Positions 1-8,306 of a stretch of 64,000 nucleotides of DNA are shown in pieces; position 1 is the stretch's first letter; each line of letters begins with the position of its first letter. Where the stretch lies: the NCBI GenBank assembly GCA_945888325.1, contig CAMDAC010000002.1:124001-188000 (forward strand). Direction: 5' to 3'. The notes under the pieces were generated by a model that made no database searches, was not told where the DNA came from, and saw nothing but the letters and a program-made list of their open reading frames with translations. This DNA is from Candidatus Sulfopaludibacter sp. SbA3. GTDB lineage: Bacteria; Pseudomonadota; Alphaproteobacteria; Caulobacterales; Hyphomonadaceae. The position numbers and the translations under genes are program-made.

Positions 1-710
1 GTCAGCGCTTCGACAATCAGCGCGATGAACAGGTTGAGGATGGCGAAGCTGCCGACGAAGATGAAAACGAGGAAAAAGATCCAGGCATAGGGGTGACCAT
101 CTTCGGTGACCGCGTCGAGGAGATCCGACCAGCCATCCATCGTCATCAGCTGGAACAGCGTCAGCGCGGAGTCGGGCAGCGTGCCGAACATCTCGTGCAC
201 CTCCGCATTGACCGTGTTGCCATAAAGGTTGGTGGCCATCACGGCGCCGACATAGATCACCAGCAGGATCACCGCGAGGATGGCGCCCATGCCGGGGATC
301 GACTTCAGCAGCGCCTCGGTGATCCGCTTCATCATCGGCACGAAGCGCAGGAGGCGCAGCACCCTCAGCACACGGAGCGCCCGCAGCACGGTCAGGGCCG
401 ACGCACCCGGGATCAGAGAGACGCCGATGACCAGGAAGTCGAACACGTTCCAGCCTTCCTTGAAGAACTGGAACCTATAGACGTAGAGCTTCAGCGCCAG
501 TTCGGCGACGAACAGCCAGGTGATGGCGGCGTCGAGAAACTCGAACAGCGACACCATTCCGGGCATCATGGTCTCGCGGTAGGTGAGGGCGCCCAGTACG
601 GCGGCGTTGAAGATGATCAGCGAGGTGATCGTCGTGCGAACCCATGGAAGCTCGAGGAAGGCTTCAACGGCGGAGTTGCTTGTTTCGTAGTCCAGTGTTG
701 CGCGCGCCAT
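1..710 (-). CDS. Voltage-gated cation channel, BacNav family (3' end outside window)
   Basis: One-domain, six-helix ion channel of the inner membrane; the family works as a homotetramer that passes Na+ or Ca2+ on depolarisation. 236 codons are visible before the left edge cuts the C-terminus. S1 lies near residues 23-44 and S2 near 55-77. The S4 voltage sensor carries five arginines at three-residue spacing (R110, R113, R116, R119, R122). The pore loop has the filter T190-M-D-G-W-S-D196, and S6 contains the usual LNLFI segment (about 225-229). The ATG at 710 follows a purine-rich AAGGAA. The filter differs from the TLESWS of sodium-selective members (see findings). Family assignment is firm; ion selectivity is inferred. 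Confidence 0.9.
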   Translation of the reverse strand, partial: MARATLDYETSNSAVEAFLELPWVRTTITSLIIFNAAVLGALTYRETMMPGMVSLFEFLDAAITWLFVAELALKLYVYRFQFFKEGWNVFDFLVIGVSLIPGASALTVLRALRVLRVLRLLRFVPMMKRITEALLKSIPGMGAILAVILLVIYVGAVMATNLYGNTVNAEVHEMFGTLPDSALTLFQLMTMDGWSDLLDAVTEDGHPYAWIFFLVFIFVGSFAILNLFIALIVEAL

Positions 711-797
711 TCGGGCGGTTTCCTTTTCCAGGGCAAGGCTGCCGGGCGAGGTTTGCCCTGAGCCGCCGCGCCTGCCAACCCGGCATTTGGCGGTGTG

Positions 798-1259
798 TTA
801 CTCGGACGAGGTGGTCGTATCCGAAACGATCAGCCACTGCCCGTCCATCTTGCGCAGCACCAGCGTATAGAGACCGTCCGAGCTGCCCTCTGCGGTCGTC
901 ACTTTCCAGCTGCCATGGGCGATCGCGGCGTCGTCGGACAGGATGTCGATTTCGTAATCCGAGGTCGAAAGCTCACCCATCCCTTCCCGGCCGGGATAGC
1001 GGACCTTGTAGCGCGCCAGTGTCGCCTCGTACCCGCGCACGACATTGCCGCCGGAAGCAAAGCGCAGCTCTTCGGACGGCCAGTAGCCGTTCATGAAACC
1101 TTCGATGTCGCCCTTGTTCCAGGCCGCGTCCTGCGCCTGCAGCAGCGCCGTGATGGTGGCGGCCTCGGATGCTTCCTGCTGCGCGGTCAGCGCGTCCGGC
1201 GCGCTGGCGCAAGCGGAGGCGAACAGGAACACGGCGCCTGCCAGAAACGGACGGATCAT
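798..1259 (-). CDS. DUF4440/SnoaL-like lipoprotein
   Basis: 153-residue secreted lipoprotein with an NTF2-like fold. The chosen ATG (1259) gives a classic lipoprotein signal, MIRPFLAGAVFLFASAC, with the lipobox cysteine at residue 17, and has GGAG about 8 bases upstream; a longer reading adds 20 residues ahead of the signal and is unlikely. The mature part follows the DUF4440 pattern: an early helix with QDAAWNKGDIEGFMNGYW, a central strand region, and a C-terminal VLRKMDGQWLIVSDT strand pair. The substrate or partner is unknown. It lies downstream of the hypothetical membrane protein gene (start 2284) and upstream of the channel gene on the same strand. Confidence 0.75.
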   Translation of the reverse strand: MIRPFLAGAVFLFASACASAPDALTAQQEASEAATITALLQAQDAAWNKGDIEGFMNGYWPSEELRFASGGNVVRGYEATLARYKVRYPGREGMGELSTSDYEIDILSDDAAIAHGSWKVTTAEGSSDGLYTLVLRKMDGQWLIVSDTTTSSE

Positions 1260-1333
1260 GGGCGGAAACTCCTTCGCACGGACATCTTCAGGAAGAGGCC
1301 GAGTCAGGCCGGCGCGCAAGATGCGCCGGCCTG

Positions 1334-2284
1334 TCAGTTCGGCGTCTTGGGCGCGTCGCCTACTGCTTCCGGGCTGAGGTCGATCACCTCGGGTTCCGGC
1401 GGGCGGGGCGGCGGGGCCGGCGTATAGGCGGGCGCCTCCGGGGCTGCCTCGGCGAGATCGGCTTCCTCGAGCGCCGGTGCCGGTTCGGCGGCGGGCTTCT
1501 TGCGGAAACCGAAGAAACCGCGCGGCTTGTCGTTCTCTGCGGCGTCCTCGGCGGCCTCTTCCAGTTCGTCTTCGGCTTGCTCCGCCTGCTTCACGCGGCG
1601 CTGCTCGGCCCGCGCCTTGCGGTCGGCGTGCCGGTCATAGCTCATGTTGTAGTATTCCCATGCGGTGTGGGTCAGCGGCTTCGGCGTCAGTTCGAGGCCG
1701 TACATCCGCAGGCGCTCGACCACTTCATCGCGCAGATGCATGCCGGGGAAGGCGTCGGCCTTGAAGCCATGCGCCTTCATCCAGTCGCGCACATCCCAGC
1801 TGCGCACACGGCCAATCTCGGCCGGCAGGGCGCCGTGGTGCACTTCCCAGAAATACAGGGCCGCAATGCCGTTGATGGCCGCGTCCATCGCATCGTCCAG
1901 CACATTCCCGGGCGCATTGCCCTGCGCCAGCTGCGCGCGCAGCGACAGCTTGCGGGCTTCCAGTTCCTGGTAGGTGACACCGATCACGGCGATGCCGTTG
2001 CGGTTGGCATTGATCAGGGACGCGTTAACGCCGTCGAGCTGGGGATGGCGGATCGGCAGCAGGACATCCGGGCCGATGACCGGATTGGCCGCGACCTGCG
2101 AGAGCTCGCTGACCATCCGCTGCAGGTTGATGCGCAGCTCGTGGCTGACCCCGCCGAGCGCCGAAAGCCGGCCGGCGCGGGTGTCTTCGCGCATCCGCCA
2201 CAGGTGCCAGGCGACAAGTGTCATCAGGGCGGTCAGGAGGCCGAGGCCACCGGTCAGGAAGGTGTAGAATTGTGCTTCGCTCAT
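1334..2284 (-). CDS. Hypothetical single-pass membrane protein
   Basis: 316 residues from the ATG at 2284 (MSEAQFYTFL). One N-terminal transmembrane helix (about residues 6-26, FLTGGLGLLTALMTLVAW) is followed by a soluble region with SHELRINLQRMVSEL. That segment superficially recalls a histidine-kinase H box, but no ATPase domain follows. Residues 60-230 form a mixed alpha domain; the last 90 are charged and then proline/alanine-rich, ending in a PAPPPRPPEPEV tail, so the C-terminus is probably disordered. I do not recognise a named family. It follows mtnP with a 68-base gap on the same strand and could belong to the pet-mtnP transcript. Confidence 0.6.
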   Translation of the reverse strand: MSEAQFYTFLTGGLGLLTALMTLVAWHLWRMREDTRAGRLSALGGVSHELRINLQRMVSELSQVAANPVIGPDVLLPIRHPQLDGVNASLINANRNGIAVIGVTYQELEARKLSLRAQLAQGNAPGNVLDDAMDAAINGIAALYFWEVHHGALPAEIGRVRSWDVRDWMKAHGFKADAFPGMHLRDEVVERLRMYGLELTPKPLTHTAWEYYNMSYDRHADRKARAEQRRVKQAEQAEDELEEAAEDAAENDKPRGFFGFRKKPAAEPAPALEEADLAEAAPEAPAYTPAPPPRPPEPEVIDLSPEAVGDAPKTPN

Positions 2285-2352
2285 TCTGAGATCCCCCGAT
2301 GCAGGCCGGAGCAAGCAATGTATGCGCCAGTTCAGTGACGGTAATGCGAGTC

Positions 2353-3231
2353 TTAGCTGCCGAGGACGCGGCCCGCAATCACCTGCAACTTATCAAGAAA
2401 TTCAGGATCGCGCGCTTCAGGCGCCGTGATCAGTGCGAAATCCAGGCAGGATTCAATGCCTTGGGGAGACGGAGTCCGCGGAGACTCGTTCAACACGCCC
2501 GCCAGATGGACAATCGCCCGGCGGGCGAGTGCGCTGTTCTGGTGCATCACTTCCAGCACGTTGGTGACCGTCACCGCCTCGGTTTCAGCCCGCCAGCAGT
2601 CATAGTCGGTGACCATCGCGAGGGTGGCATAGGGCAGTTCCGCCTCGCGGGCGAGCTTGGCTTCCGGCATGTTGGTCATGCCGATCACATGGCAGCCCCA
2701 GCTGCGGTAGAGCCGGGATTCGGCCAGCGAGGAGAATTGCGGACCCTCCATCGCCAGGTAGGTCCCGCCATGGTGGACCTTGCCGCCGACCGCCGAGACA
2801 GCATCCGCTGCAAGACCGGACAGGCGCGCGCAGACCGGCTGCGCCATCGAGACATGCGCGACCATGCCGGGCCCGAAGAAGGTTTTCTCGCGCGCGAAGG
2901 TCCGGTCGATGAACTGATCCACGGCGACGAAATCGCCGGGGGCGTATTGTTCCTGCAAGGAGCCGCAGGCGGAGATCGACAGCACGTCGGTGCAGCCGGC
3001 GGCTTTCAGGGCGGCAATGTTGGCGCGGTAGGGCACATCGGTCGGCGTCAGCCGGTGCCCCTTCCCGTGGCGCGGCAGGAAGACGAGTTCGACCTTGCCG
3101 ATCCGCCCCCGCACCAGCGTATCCGACGGCGCGCCCCAGGCAGTGTCCACCTGCTCCTCGCGCCGGTCCTCCAGCCCGTCGATGGCATAGAGCCCCGAGC
3201 CGCCGATGATGCCGAGTGTCCAATGGGTCAT
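2353..3231 (-). CDS. mtnP: S-methyl-5'-thioadenosine phosphorylase
   Basis: 292-residue cytosolic enzyme that splits methylthioadenosine with phosphate into adenine and methylthioribose-1-phosphate (methionine salvage). Family signatures seen in order: GIIGGSGLYAIDGL at the N-terminus, FLPRHGKGHRLTPTDVPYRAN (phosphate and substrate binding), SACGSLQEQYAPGDFV, EGPQFSSLAESRLYRSWG, IGMTNMPEAKLAREAELPY, and the C-terminal TDYDCWRAE that closes the substrate pocket. The ATG at 3231 overlaps the stop of the GNAT gene (ATGA) and has GAGGA 9 bases upstream, so the two are translationally coupled. Location behind petABC is seen in other alphaproteobacteria. Confidence 0.93.
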   Translation of the reverse strand: MTHWTLGIIGGSGLYAIDGLEDRREEQVDTAWGAPSDTLVRGRIGKVELVFLPRHGKGHRLTPTDVPYRANIAALKAAGCTDVLSISACGSLQEQYAPGDFVAVDQFIDRTFAREKTFFGPGMVAHVSMAQPVCARLSGLAADAVSAVGGKVHHGGTYLAMEGPQFSSLAESRLYRSWGCHVIGMTNMPEAKLAREAELPYATLAMVTDYDCWRAETEAVTVTNVLEVMHQNSALARRAIVHLAGVLNESPRTPSPQGIESCLDFALITAPEARDPEFLDKLQVIAGRVLGS

Positions 3232-3743
3232 CTTGTTTCGTCCTCGAAAATCTTGCGCATGCCGAACGGCGGCGGGGAAAGCAGGTTGACCGTCGTCAGC
3301 TCGACATCTTCAGCCCGGACATAGCCAAGACCCGCATAGAAATCGATCAGTCGTGGTTGGTCGGCGCGGATGGCGAGCTGCGCGCCCTGCTTTCCGGCCG
3401 CGCGGCCATCCGCTTCCAGCGCGGCGAGGATCATCGCGCCCAAGCCTTGCTTCTGATACTCCGGCAGCACGCCGATCCGTTTGACTTCCATCCAAGCGCC
3501 CTGCCCGCCCGGCCCCGGCACCGCCACCCAGCGGCCCGAACCGATCGCGGTCTCACCGCGCAGAAGGATCGCGCCGCCGCCTTTGGCAATCTGCGCGGCG
3601 ACGCTTTCAGGCGTTTCGCGGAACACGGTGGATTCGGCGGAGACACGCCCGGTCCAGATGCGCCGCGTCAGGGCCTCAACGAGAAAGCCATCCGCCGGGG
3701 TTACCCAGCGGATGGCTGTTTCCGTCTTCAGGCTTTCGGCCAG
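3228..3743 (-). CDS. GNAT-family N-acetyltransferase, apparent CTG start
   Basis: Acetyl-CoA-dependent acyltransferase fold. Motif A is IGVLPEYQKQGLGAMIL (Q-K-Q-G-L-G pyrophosphate loop); the C-terminal FYAGLGYV is the usual beta6/alpha region. The first canonical start, a GTG at 3626, would delete strand 1 and helix 1. The open frame continues upstream and encodes IRWVTPADGFLVEAL, a normal GNAT N-terminus, back to the petC stop codon (TAG, 3747-3749), which lies in the same frame. The only candidate there is CTG at 3743, with GGAG 9 bases upstream inside the petC end, giving 171 residues. Substrate unknown. Coupled by ATGA overlap to mtnP. Confidence 0.75.
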   Translation of the reverse strand: MAESLKTETAIRWVTPADGFLVEALTRRIWTGRVSAESTVFRETPESVAAQIAKGGGAILLRGETAIGSGRWVAVPGPGGQGAWMEVKRIGVLPEYQKQGLGAMILAALEADGRAAGKQGAQLAIRADQPRLIDFYAGLGYVRAEDVELTTVNLLSPPPFGMRKIFEDETR

Positions 3744-3746
3744 AGC

Positions 3747-4709
3747 CTAGTGCTCCACTTTCCGCCAGATGCGCTTGTAGGAGAACCAGAGCAGGATCGT
3801 CAGGATGCCGAGATAGACCATCGTGGCGAGGCCGACTTCCTTGCGGGCCTGCATCTTCGGATCGCCGGCCCAGGCGAGGAACTGCGCCACGTCGTGTGCC
3901 ATCTGGTCCACGGTGGCTTCGGTACCGTCGGTGTACTCGACGCGGCCATCGGTGAGCTGCGGGCCCATCGCGAGGAAGCCGCCCGGCGGGGCATGGCGCG
4001 GATCACCGAGATAGTTCGGCTTGGTGTCGCCCGCCATGTACGGGTTGTAGTACTGGCCGGTCGGCTGGATCAGGTAGGCCGGACCATGGTGCGGCATGTC
4101 TTCGCCGAGCTTCTCGAACTTCGCCATGTCGATGACGGTCGTGTAGACGGTCTCGCCGTTCTCTTCGGTGATCCGGTCCTCATAGAGGGCGAAGTCCGGA
4201 TAGCCGGTGAGCAGGCTGTACACATAGGAGGCGCCGCCGTGGCGGGCCTTGGTGATGACCGACAGGTCGGGCGGCAGGGCGCCGCCGTTCGCCGCGCGCG
4301 CGGCCGCCGTGTTCGGGAACGGGGAGCGGAAATGGTCCGCCGGCGTGGCCGGGCGCAGGTCGAATTCACCCACATCGTTCGGCGTCGGGCTGACGATCTC
4401 GTTCTCGGCAGCGAGCGCTTTCACGAACGGGTTGTCGTTCGGGTTCGGATAGGCCGAATCGTAGAACGGGCCGCCCTTTTCACCGAGGTTGCGGTAGCTC
4501 AGCAGCTTCATCGAGTGGCAGCTGGAACAGACCTGCTTGTAGACTTGGTAGCCGCGCTGGACGGATGCCTTGTCATATTCGCCGGTCGCGCCTTCGAACG
4601 GCCAGCCGCCTTCGGGGGCGTGCGGGTGCTTGGCGCCGCCGGCGGCATGGGCGAGGCCCGCGAAGGCGAGGCCTGCAAGGCTGACAGCAAGGATGCGGAA
4701 GGTTTTCAT
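3747..4709 (-). CDS. petC: Cytochrome c1, bc1 complex
   Basis: 320-residue heme c subunit of ubiquinol:cytochrome c reductase; it takes electrons from the Rieske protein and passes them to soluble or membrane cytochrome c in the periplasm. The ATG at 4709 gives a Sec signal peptide (MKTFRILAVSLAGLAFAGLA, cleavage near HA-AG) and has a strong GAGGAG Shine-Dalgarno; a longer start at 4733 would overlap petB by 4 bases. Heme motif CSSCH is at residues 61-65; the axial methionine is probably M248 in GGFLAMGPQL. A C-terminal membrane anchor (about 292-309) ends in a short cytoplasmic tail KRIWRKVEH. Third gene of petABC. Confidence 0.96.
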   Translation of the reverse strand: MKTFRILAVSLAGLAFAGLAHAAGGAKHPHAPEGGWPFEGATGEYDKASVQRGYQVYKQVCSSCHSMKLLSYRNLGEKGGPFYDSAYPNPNDNPFVKALAAENEIVSPTPNDVGEFDLRPATPADHFRSPFPNTAAARAANGGALPPDLSVITKARHGGASYVYSLLTGYPDFALYEDRITEENGETVYTTVIDMAKFEKLGEDMPHHGPAYLIQPTGQYYNPYMAGDTKPNYLGDPRHAPPGGFLAMGPQLTDGRVEYTDGTEATVDQMAHDVAQFLAWAGDPKMQARKEVGLATMVYLGILTILLWFSYKRIWRKVEH

Positions 4710-4729
4710 CGTCTCTCTCCTCACCTGGC

Positions 4730-6193
4730 TCATTCAGCCGGAACAGCGGTGCCGGTCTTCGGCTTGTGGGCCTTCAGTACCGATTTGTGGATCGACTCCG
4801 GCAGCGGCTTGGTCTTCTCGCTCAGGCCGAGGAAGAACAGCAGCACGAAGTAGCCGAAGTACATGAAGGTCAGGATCAGCGACAGGTGCCGGAACAGGAA
4901 GGTCGGTGCAGGCACCGCTTCCAGGCTGGCGCCCGCCGTGGCCGGCAGCGTGGCCATGAAGGCTTCCGCCGCCTCGTAGGCTTCGTCGCCGCCTGCGTAG
5001 GTGGAGGAGGCCACCGCGCCGGCTGCATCGGTATAGGTGACCACAAGGCTTGCCTCGCCGCGCAGCGCCGGGATCACGGCGTCATCCGGGTTGGCCGCGC
5101 CGCACCAGCCGAGCAGCAGACAGACCGCCACGAAGCCGAGGAAGAACTGACGGGCCACCGGACGGTAGCGCATCGACTTCACCTTCGACGTGTCGAGCCA
5201 GGGCACCACGAACAGGATGGCGATGGCGGCGAACATGAAGATCACGCCGAGCAGTTTCGCCTCGATCGGACCGATGTCGAACGTGATAGCGCGCAGGATC
5301 GCGTAGAAAGGCAGCATGTACCACTCGGGCACGATGTGCGACGGCGTCACGAGCGGGTTCGCCTCGACATAGTTGTCGGCATGGCCCAGCACGTTCGGCG
5401 CATAGAACACGAACACTGCGAACATGATCAGGAAGACCGCGATCGCGAAGCCGTCCTTCACCGTGTAGTACGGGTGGAACGGCACGGTGTCCTTCTCGAC
5501 ATCCTGGACTTCCACGCCGGTCGGGTTGTTGTTGCCCGGAACGTGCAGTGCCCAGATGTGCAGGATCACGACGGCCGCGATCATGAACGGCAGCAGATAG
5601 TGCAGCGAGAAGAAGCGCTGGAGCGTCTGGTTGCCGATCGACGGGCCGCCGAGGATCCAGGTCTGCAGGCTCTCGCCAACCAGCGGGATCGCACCGAACA
5701 GGCCGGTGATCACGTTCGCGCCGTGATAGGACATCTGGCCCCAGGGCAGCATGTAGCCGAGGAACGCGGTCGCCATCATCAAGAGGTAGATGATGCAGCC
5801 GAGGATCCAGAGCACTTCGCGCGGCGCCTTGTACGACCCGTAATAGAGGCCGCGGAACATGTGAATGTAGACGGCGAGGAAGAACATCGAGGCGCCGTTG
5901 GCGTGGATGTAGCGCAGCAGCCAGCCGAACGGAACGTCGCGCATGATGCGCTCGACCGAGGCGAAGGCGCCGTCGACGCTGGCTTCGTAGTGCATCGCGA
6001 GGATGACACCAGTGATGATCTGGATGGCGAGGCAGACGGCGAGGATGCCGCCGAAGACGTACCAGTAGTTCAGGTTCTTCGGCGTCGGGAACGAGATCGC
6101 CGTATCGTTGGCAAACCGGATGATCGGCAGGCGCTTGTCGAGCCAGCGCTCGAAGGCCGAGTTCGGTGTGTAGGTGGATTCATGTCCGCTCAT
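4730..6193 (-). CDS. petB: Cytochrome b, bc1 complex
   Basis: 487-residue eight-helix membrane subunit carrying both b hemes and the Qo and Qi sites. Heme ligands are H97/H198 and H111/H212 with the usual spacing. The Qo-site PEWY motif is at residues 289-292. [20 protein letters not shown] forms the cd-helix region. Oddity: between the last two helices there is a loop of about 60 residues (roughly 367-430), rich in Ala, Asp and Thr, longer than I expect for mitochondrial or Rhodobacter cytochrome b. Starts 15 bases after the petA stop and ends 20 bases before the petC start. Confidence 0.97.
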   Translation of the reverse strand: MSGHESTYTPNSAFERWLDKRLPIIRFANDTAISFPTPKNLNYWYVFGGILAVCLAIQIITGVILAMHYEASVDGAFASVERIMRDVPFGWLLRYIHANGASMFFLAVYIHMFRGLYYGSYKAPREVLWILGCIIYLLMMATAFLGYMLPWGQMSYHGANVITGLFGAIPLVGESLQTWILGGPSIGNQTLQRFFSLHYLLPFMIAAVVILHIWALHVPGNNNPTGVEVQDVEKDTVPFHPYYTVKDGFAIAVFLIMFAVFVFYAPNVLGHADNYVEANPLVTPSHIVPEWYMLPFYAILRAITFDIGPIEAKLLGVIFMFAAIAILFVVPWLDTSKVKSMRYRPVARQFFLGFVAVCLLLGWCGAANPDDAVIPALRGEASLVVTYTDAAGAVASSTYAGGDEAYEAAEAFMATLPATAGASLEAVPAPTFLFRHLSLILTFMYFGYFVLLFFLGLSEKTKPLPESIHKSVLKAHKPKTGTAVPAE

Positions 6194-6208
6194 CTAAAGG
6201 TGTCCTTC

Positions 6209-6781
6209 TCAGAGGGAGATGTTGACGACCGAGTCAGAGACCCAGCGGTAATTGGGGACGGGAAGGTTCTTCGGCGCAGGGCCTTTGCGGATGCGGCCGG
6301 ACGTATCGTAGTGCGAGCCGTGGCACGGGCAGTACCAGCCGCCGAAGTCGCCGGTGTTGCCCTGCGACGGGCCGACGGGCACGCAGCCGAGGTGGGTGCA
6401 CGAACCGGAGGTGACGAGGATCGTCTTGTTGAACGTCCCGTCCGCCTTGGCGCGCAGGCGCGAATCATCGGTGGCGGGATCCGGCAGCACGGCGAGGTTG
6501 ACCGTTTCGGCGGCGACGATCTCGGACTCGGTGCGGTGGCGGATGAAGAAGGGCTTGCCGCCGATCAGGACGCGGATCTCGCCGCCCATCGGGACTTTCG
6601 ACACATCGACATCGAGCGACGAAGCGGCCTTGGTGTCGGCAGCGGGGCTCCACTGGTCGACAGCCGCCCAGGCGAACATGCCTGCGCCGCCCAGCGCGAC
6701 AGCGCCGGTCGCGATGTGGATGAAGTTGCGGCGGTCGTCATCGACCGTCTCTGTAGTTGGATGAGTGGTCTCAGCGGTCAC
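6209..6781 (-). CDS. petA: Rieske iron-sulfur protein, bc1 complex
   Basis: 190-residue [2Fe-2S] subunit that oxidises ubiquinol at the Qo site. Cluster-binding boxes are C128-T-H130-L-G-C133 and C151-P-C153-H154-G-S. A twin-arginine signal anchor (D-R17-R18-N-F-I-H, then a hydrophobic stretch to about residue 42) shows Tat export as a folded protein. GTG at 6781 is preferred because GGAG stands 7 bases upstream; a TTG at 6805 is also in frame but has no such site. First gene of the petABC-GNAT-mtnP unit, divergent from hemF. Confidence 0.95.
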   Translation of the reverse strand: MTAETTHPTTETVDDDRRNFIHIATGAVALGGAGMFAWAAVDQWSPAADTKAASSLDVDVSKVPMGGEIRVLIGGKPFFIRHRTESEIVAAETVNLAVLPDPATDDSRLRAKADGTFNKTILVTSGSCTHLGCVPVGPSQGNTGDFGGWYCPCHGSHYDTSGRIRKGPAPKNLPVPNYRWVSDSVVNISL

Positions 6782-6982
6782 GCGTGACTCCGTTCCCTGA
6801 TGCAAGGCGAATATCGCCTGTCCTTACTAGAGGTGTCTTCCCGGCACATTGCGGCAAGTGGGCGCGGGCGCGGCAATTCTGCACGCGCGTCAGCCCCCCT
6901 GCCGGACGCGCGTTAGCGCGCCCTGACGAATGTGACAACAGGCCTCTTGCGAAACCGGCGCCCGGCGGTCCAGTGTCCGCCC
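6782..6982. promoter_or_regulatory. Divergent promoter region petA / hemF
   Basis: A 201-base intergenic region must carry promoters for petA (minus) and hemF (plus). I see a short palindrome GGCGA-ATA-TCGCC at 6806-6818 and GC-rich dyads around 6895-6920, but no convincing FNR-type TTGAT-N4-ATCAA box and no clear -35/-10 pair. Its regulatory role is inferred from gene orientation only. Confidence 0.4.
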
Positions 6983-7879
6983 ATGGCCACGAAAACGAAA
7001 ACCGACCCGCTCACCGACCAGAAAGCCCGTGCCAGCGCATGGTTCAAAGCTTTGCAAGCCGATATCTGCGCCCGGTTCGAAGCCCTTGAGGACGCGGCCG
7101 GTCCGCCGCTCTACAAGGGCCCCGCCGGGCGATTCGAACTGACCGAATGGTCGCGCGGCGACGGCAAGGAAGATCTGGGCGGCGGCCGGATGGGCCTGAT
7201 GCGCGGCCGGGTGTTCGAAAAGGTGGGCGTGCATTTCTCGCAGGTCCACGGGACGTTTTCGGAAGCCTTCGCGGCGCAGATCCCGGGCGCCGACAAGTCT
7301 GACGGCAAATTCTGGGCGAGCGGCGTCTCGTTGATCGCGCACCCGCGCAATCCGCGCGTGCCAGCGGCGCACATGAACACGCGGATGCTGGTGACCAGCG
7401 AAGTCTGGTTCGGCGGCGGCGGCGACCTCAATCCTCTGCTCGGCTACCAGCGCAACCGGGACTACCCGGACACGGTGGATTTCCACGCCGCGATGAAGGC
7501 CGCCTGCGACACGCATGACGGCGTCGATTACCCGCACCTCAAGGACTATTGCGACACCTACTTCCACCTGCCGCACCGCAACGAACCGCGCGGCACCGGC
7601 GGCATCTTCTATGATCGCTACAACTCCGGCGACTGGGAAAAGGACTTCGCGTTCACACAGGAAGTCGGCCGGCAGTTCGCGGGCATCTACCCTTCCCTCG
7701 TCGCCCGCCGGATGAACGAGCCATGGAGCGAAGCCGAGCGCGAGCAGCAGCTGATCCAGCGCGGACGCTATGTCGAATACAACCTGCTGTACGACCGGGG
7801 CACGACCTTCGGCCTGAAGACCGGCGGCAATGTCGAGAGCATCCTCTCGAGCATGCCGCCTGTCGTGAAATGGCCCTGA
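6983..7879 (+). CDS. hemF: Oxygen-dependent coproporphyrinogen III oxidase
   Basis: 298-residue cytosolic enzyme that oxidatively decarboxylates coproporphyrinogen III to protoporphyrinogen IX using O2. Family landmarks: [47 protein letters not shown], the [14 protein letters not shown] segment, and the C-terminal [18 protein letters not shown] continuing to [14 protein letters not shown]. The start is placed at ATG 6983 ([10 protein letters not shown]); an in-frame ATG at 6932 would add 17 non-conserved residues. Sits divergent to petA, which fits joint demand for heme by the bc1 complex. Confidence 0.96.
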   Translation: MATKTKTDPLTDQKARASAWFKALQADICARFEALEDAAGPPLYKGPAGRFELTEWSRGDGKEDLGGGRMGLMRGRVFEKVGVHFSQVHGTFSEAFAAQIPGADKSDGKFWASGVSLIAHPRNPRVPAAHMNTRMLVTSEVWFGGGGDLNPLLGYQRNRDYPDTVDFHAAMKAACDTHDGVDYPHLKDYCDTYFHLPHRNEPRGTGGIFYDRYNSGDWEKDFAFTQEVGRQFAGIYPSLVARRMNEPWSEAEREQQLIQRGRYVEYNLLYDRGTTFGLKTGGNVESILSSMPPVVKWP

Positions 7880-7883
7880 AAAT

Positions 7884-7903
7884 CCGTCCAGAAACTGTCC
7901 ACA
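7884..7903. repeat. Dispersed 20-base repeat, copy 1
   Basis: CCGTCCAGAAACTGTCCACA reads identically, in inverse orientation, at 49783-49802. On the minus strand it contains TGGAC twice at 11-base phase. This copy lies between the converging hemF and doc genes and overlaps the hairpin at 7897-7916. An exact 20-base match within 64 kb is not expected by chance. Confidence 0.8.
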
Positions 7904-7916
7904 CGGACGTGTGGAC
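7897..7916. terminator. Hairpin between convergent hemF and doc
   Basis: Perfect 8-base inverted repeat GTCCACAC-GGAC-GTGTGGAC with a 4-base loop in the 40 bases between the hemF and doc stop codons. The position fits a two-way terminator, but there is no T-run on either side, so it may equally be part of the dispersed repeat. Confidence 0.45.
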
Positions 7917-7919
7917 GAT

Positions 7920-8306
7920 TCAGGCTGGTTCGCAGCTCCGGCGGAGCCAGTCCGCATAGATTTTTTCGTCGATTTCGCTCGCGGCAAGCTGCAGCGTGAA
8001 GGCGAGTCTTTCCGCCATCGGCGCGGCCATCTTCCAGCCATTCGCTTCCAGAAAGAGCAACGCCGACAGGAAGCCGATCCGCTTGTTTCCATCAAGGAAC
8101 GGATGATTGCGGATCAGCCCCGCCGCATAAAGTGATGCGAGCGTGAACAGATCCTCCTCGTCATAGGACCAGGCGTTCAGTGGCCGAGCTATGGCGCTTT
8201 CGAGGAGGCCCGGATCGCGTGTGCCGGCGAGTCCCCCGTGCAGGTCAATCTGCCGGTCGTGAAGTCGAATGATAAGATCCAGCGGCAGCCAGACGGGCTC
8301 GCTCAT
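7920..8306 (-). CDS. doc: Doc/Fic-family toxin of a type II toxin-antitoxin pair
   Basis: 128 residues, the usual Doc size. The signature is H68-P-F-L-D-G-N-K-R76, the Doc version of the Fic motif in which a lysine replaces the Fic glycine; characterised Doc proteins phosphorylate EF-Tu with ATP instead of adenylylating. N-terminal LHDRQIDLHGGLAGTRDPGLLESAI is the normal Doc start. The ATG at 8306 overlaps the antitoxin stop by 4 bases (ATGA), as in most such operons. Toxin activity is inferred from family and context. Confidence 0.92.
   Translation of the reverse strand: MSEPVWLPLDLIIRLHDRQIDLHGGLAGTRDPGLLESAIARPLNAWSYDEEDLFTLASLYAAGLIRNHPFLDGNKRIGFLSALLFLEANGWKMAAPMAERLAFTLQLAASEIDEKIYADWLRRSCEPA

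Noticed and set aside
1334-2284. SHELRINLQRMV read as a histidine-kinase H box
   Set aside because: No ATPase (N, G1, F, G2) boxes follow, so the protein is not a kinase.
4766-6787. 673-codon plus-strand open frame opposite petB and petA
   Set aside because: It is rich in Arg, Glu and His, has no domain, and mirrors real genes with strong motifs; long antisense frames are expected at this GC content.
6782-6982. FNR- or CRP-type site between petA and hemF
   Set aside because: No TTGAT-N4-ATCAA or TGTGA-N6-TCACA match; only a weak GGCGA/TCGCC dyad.
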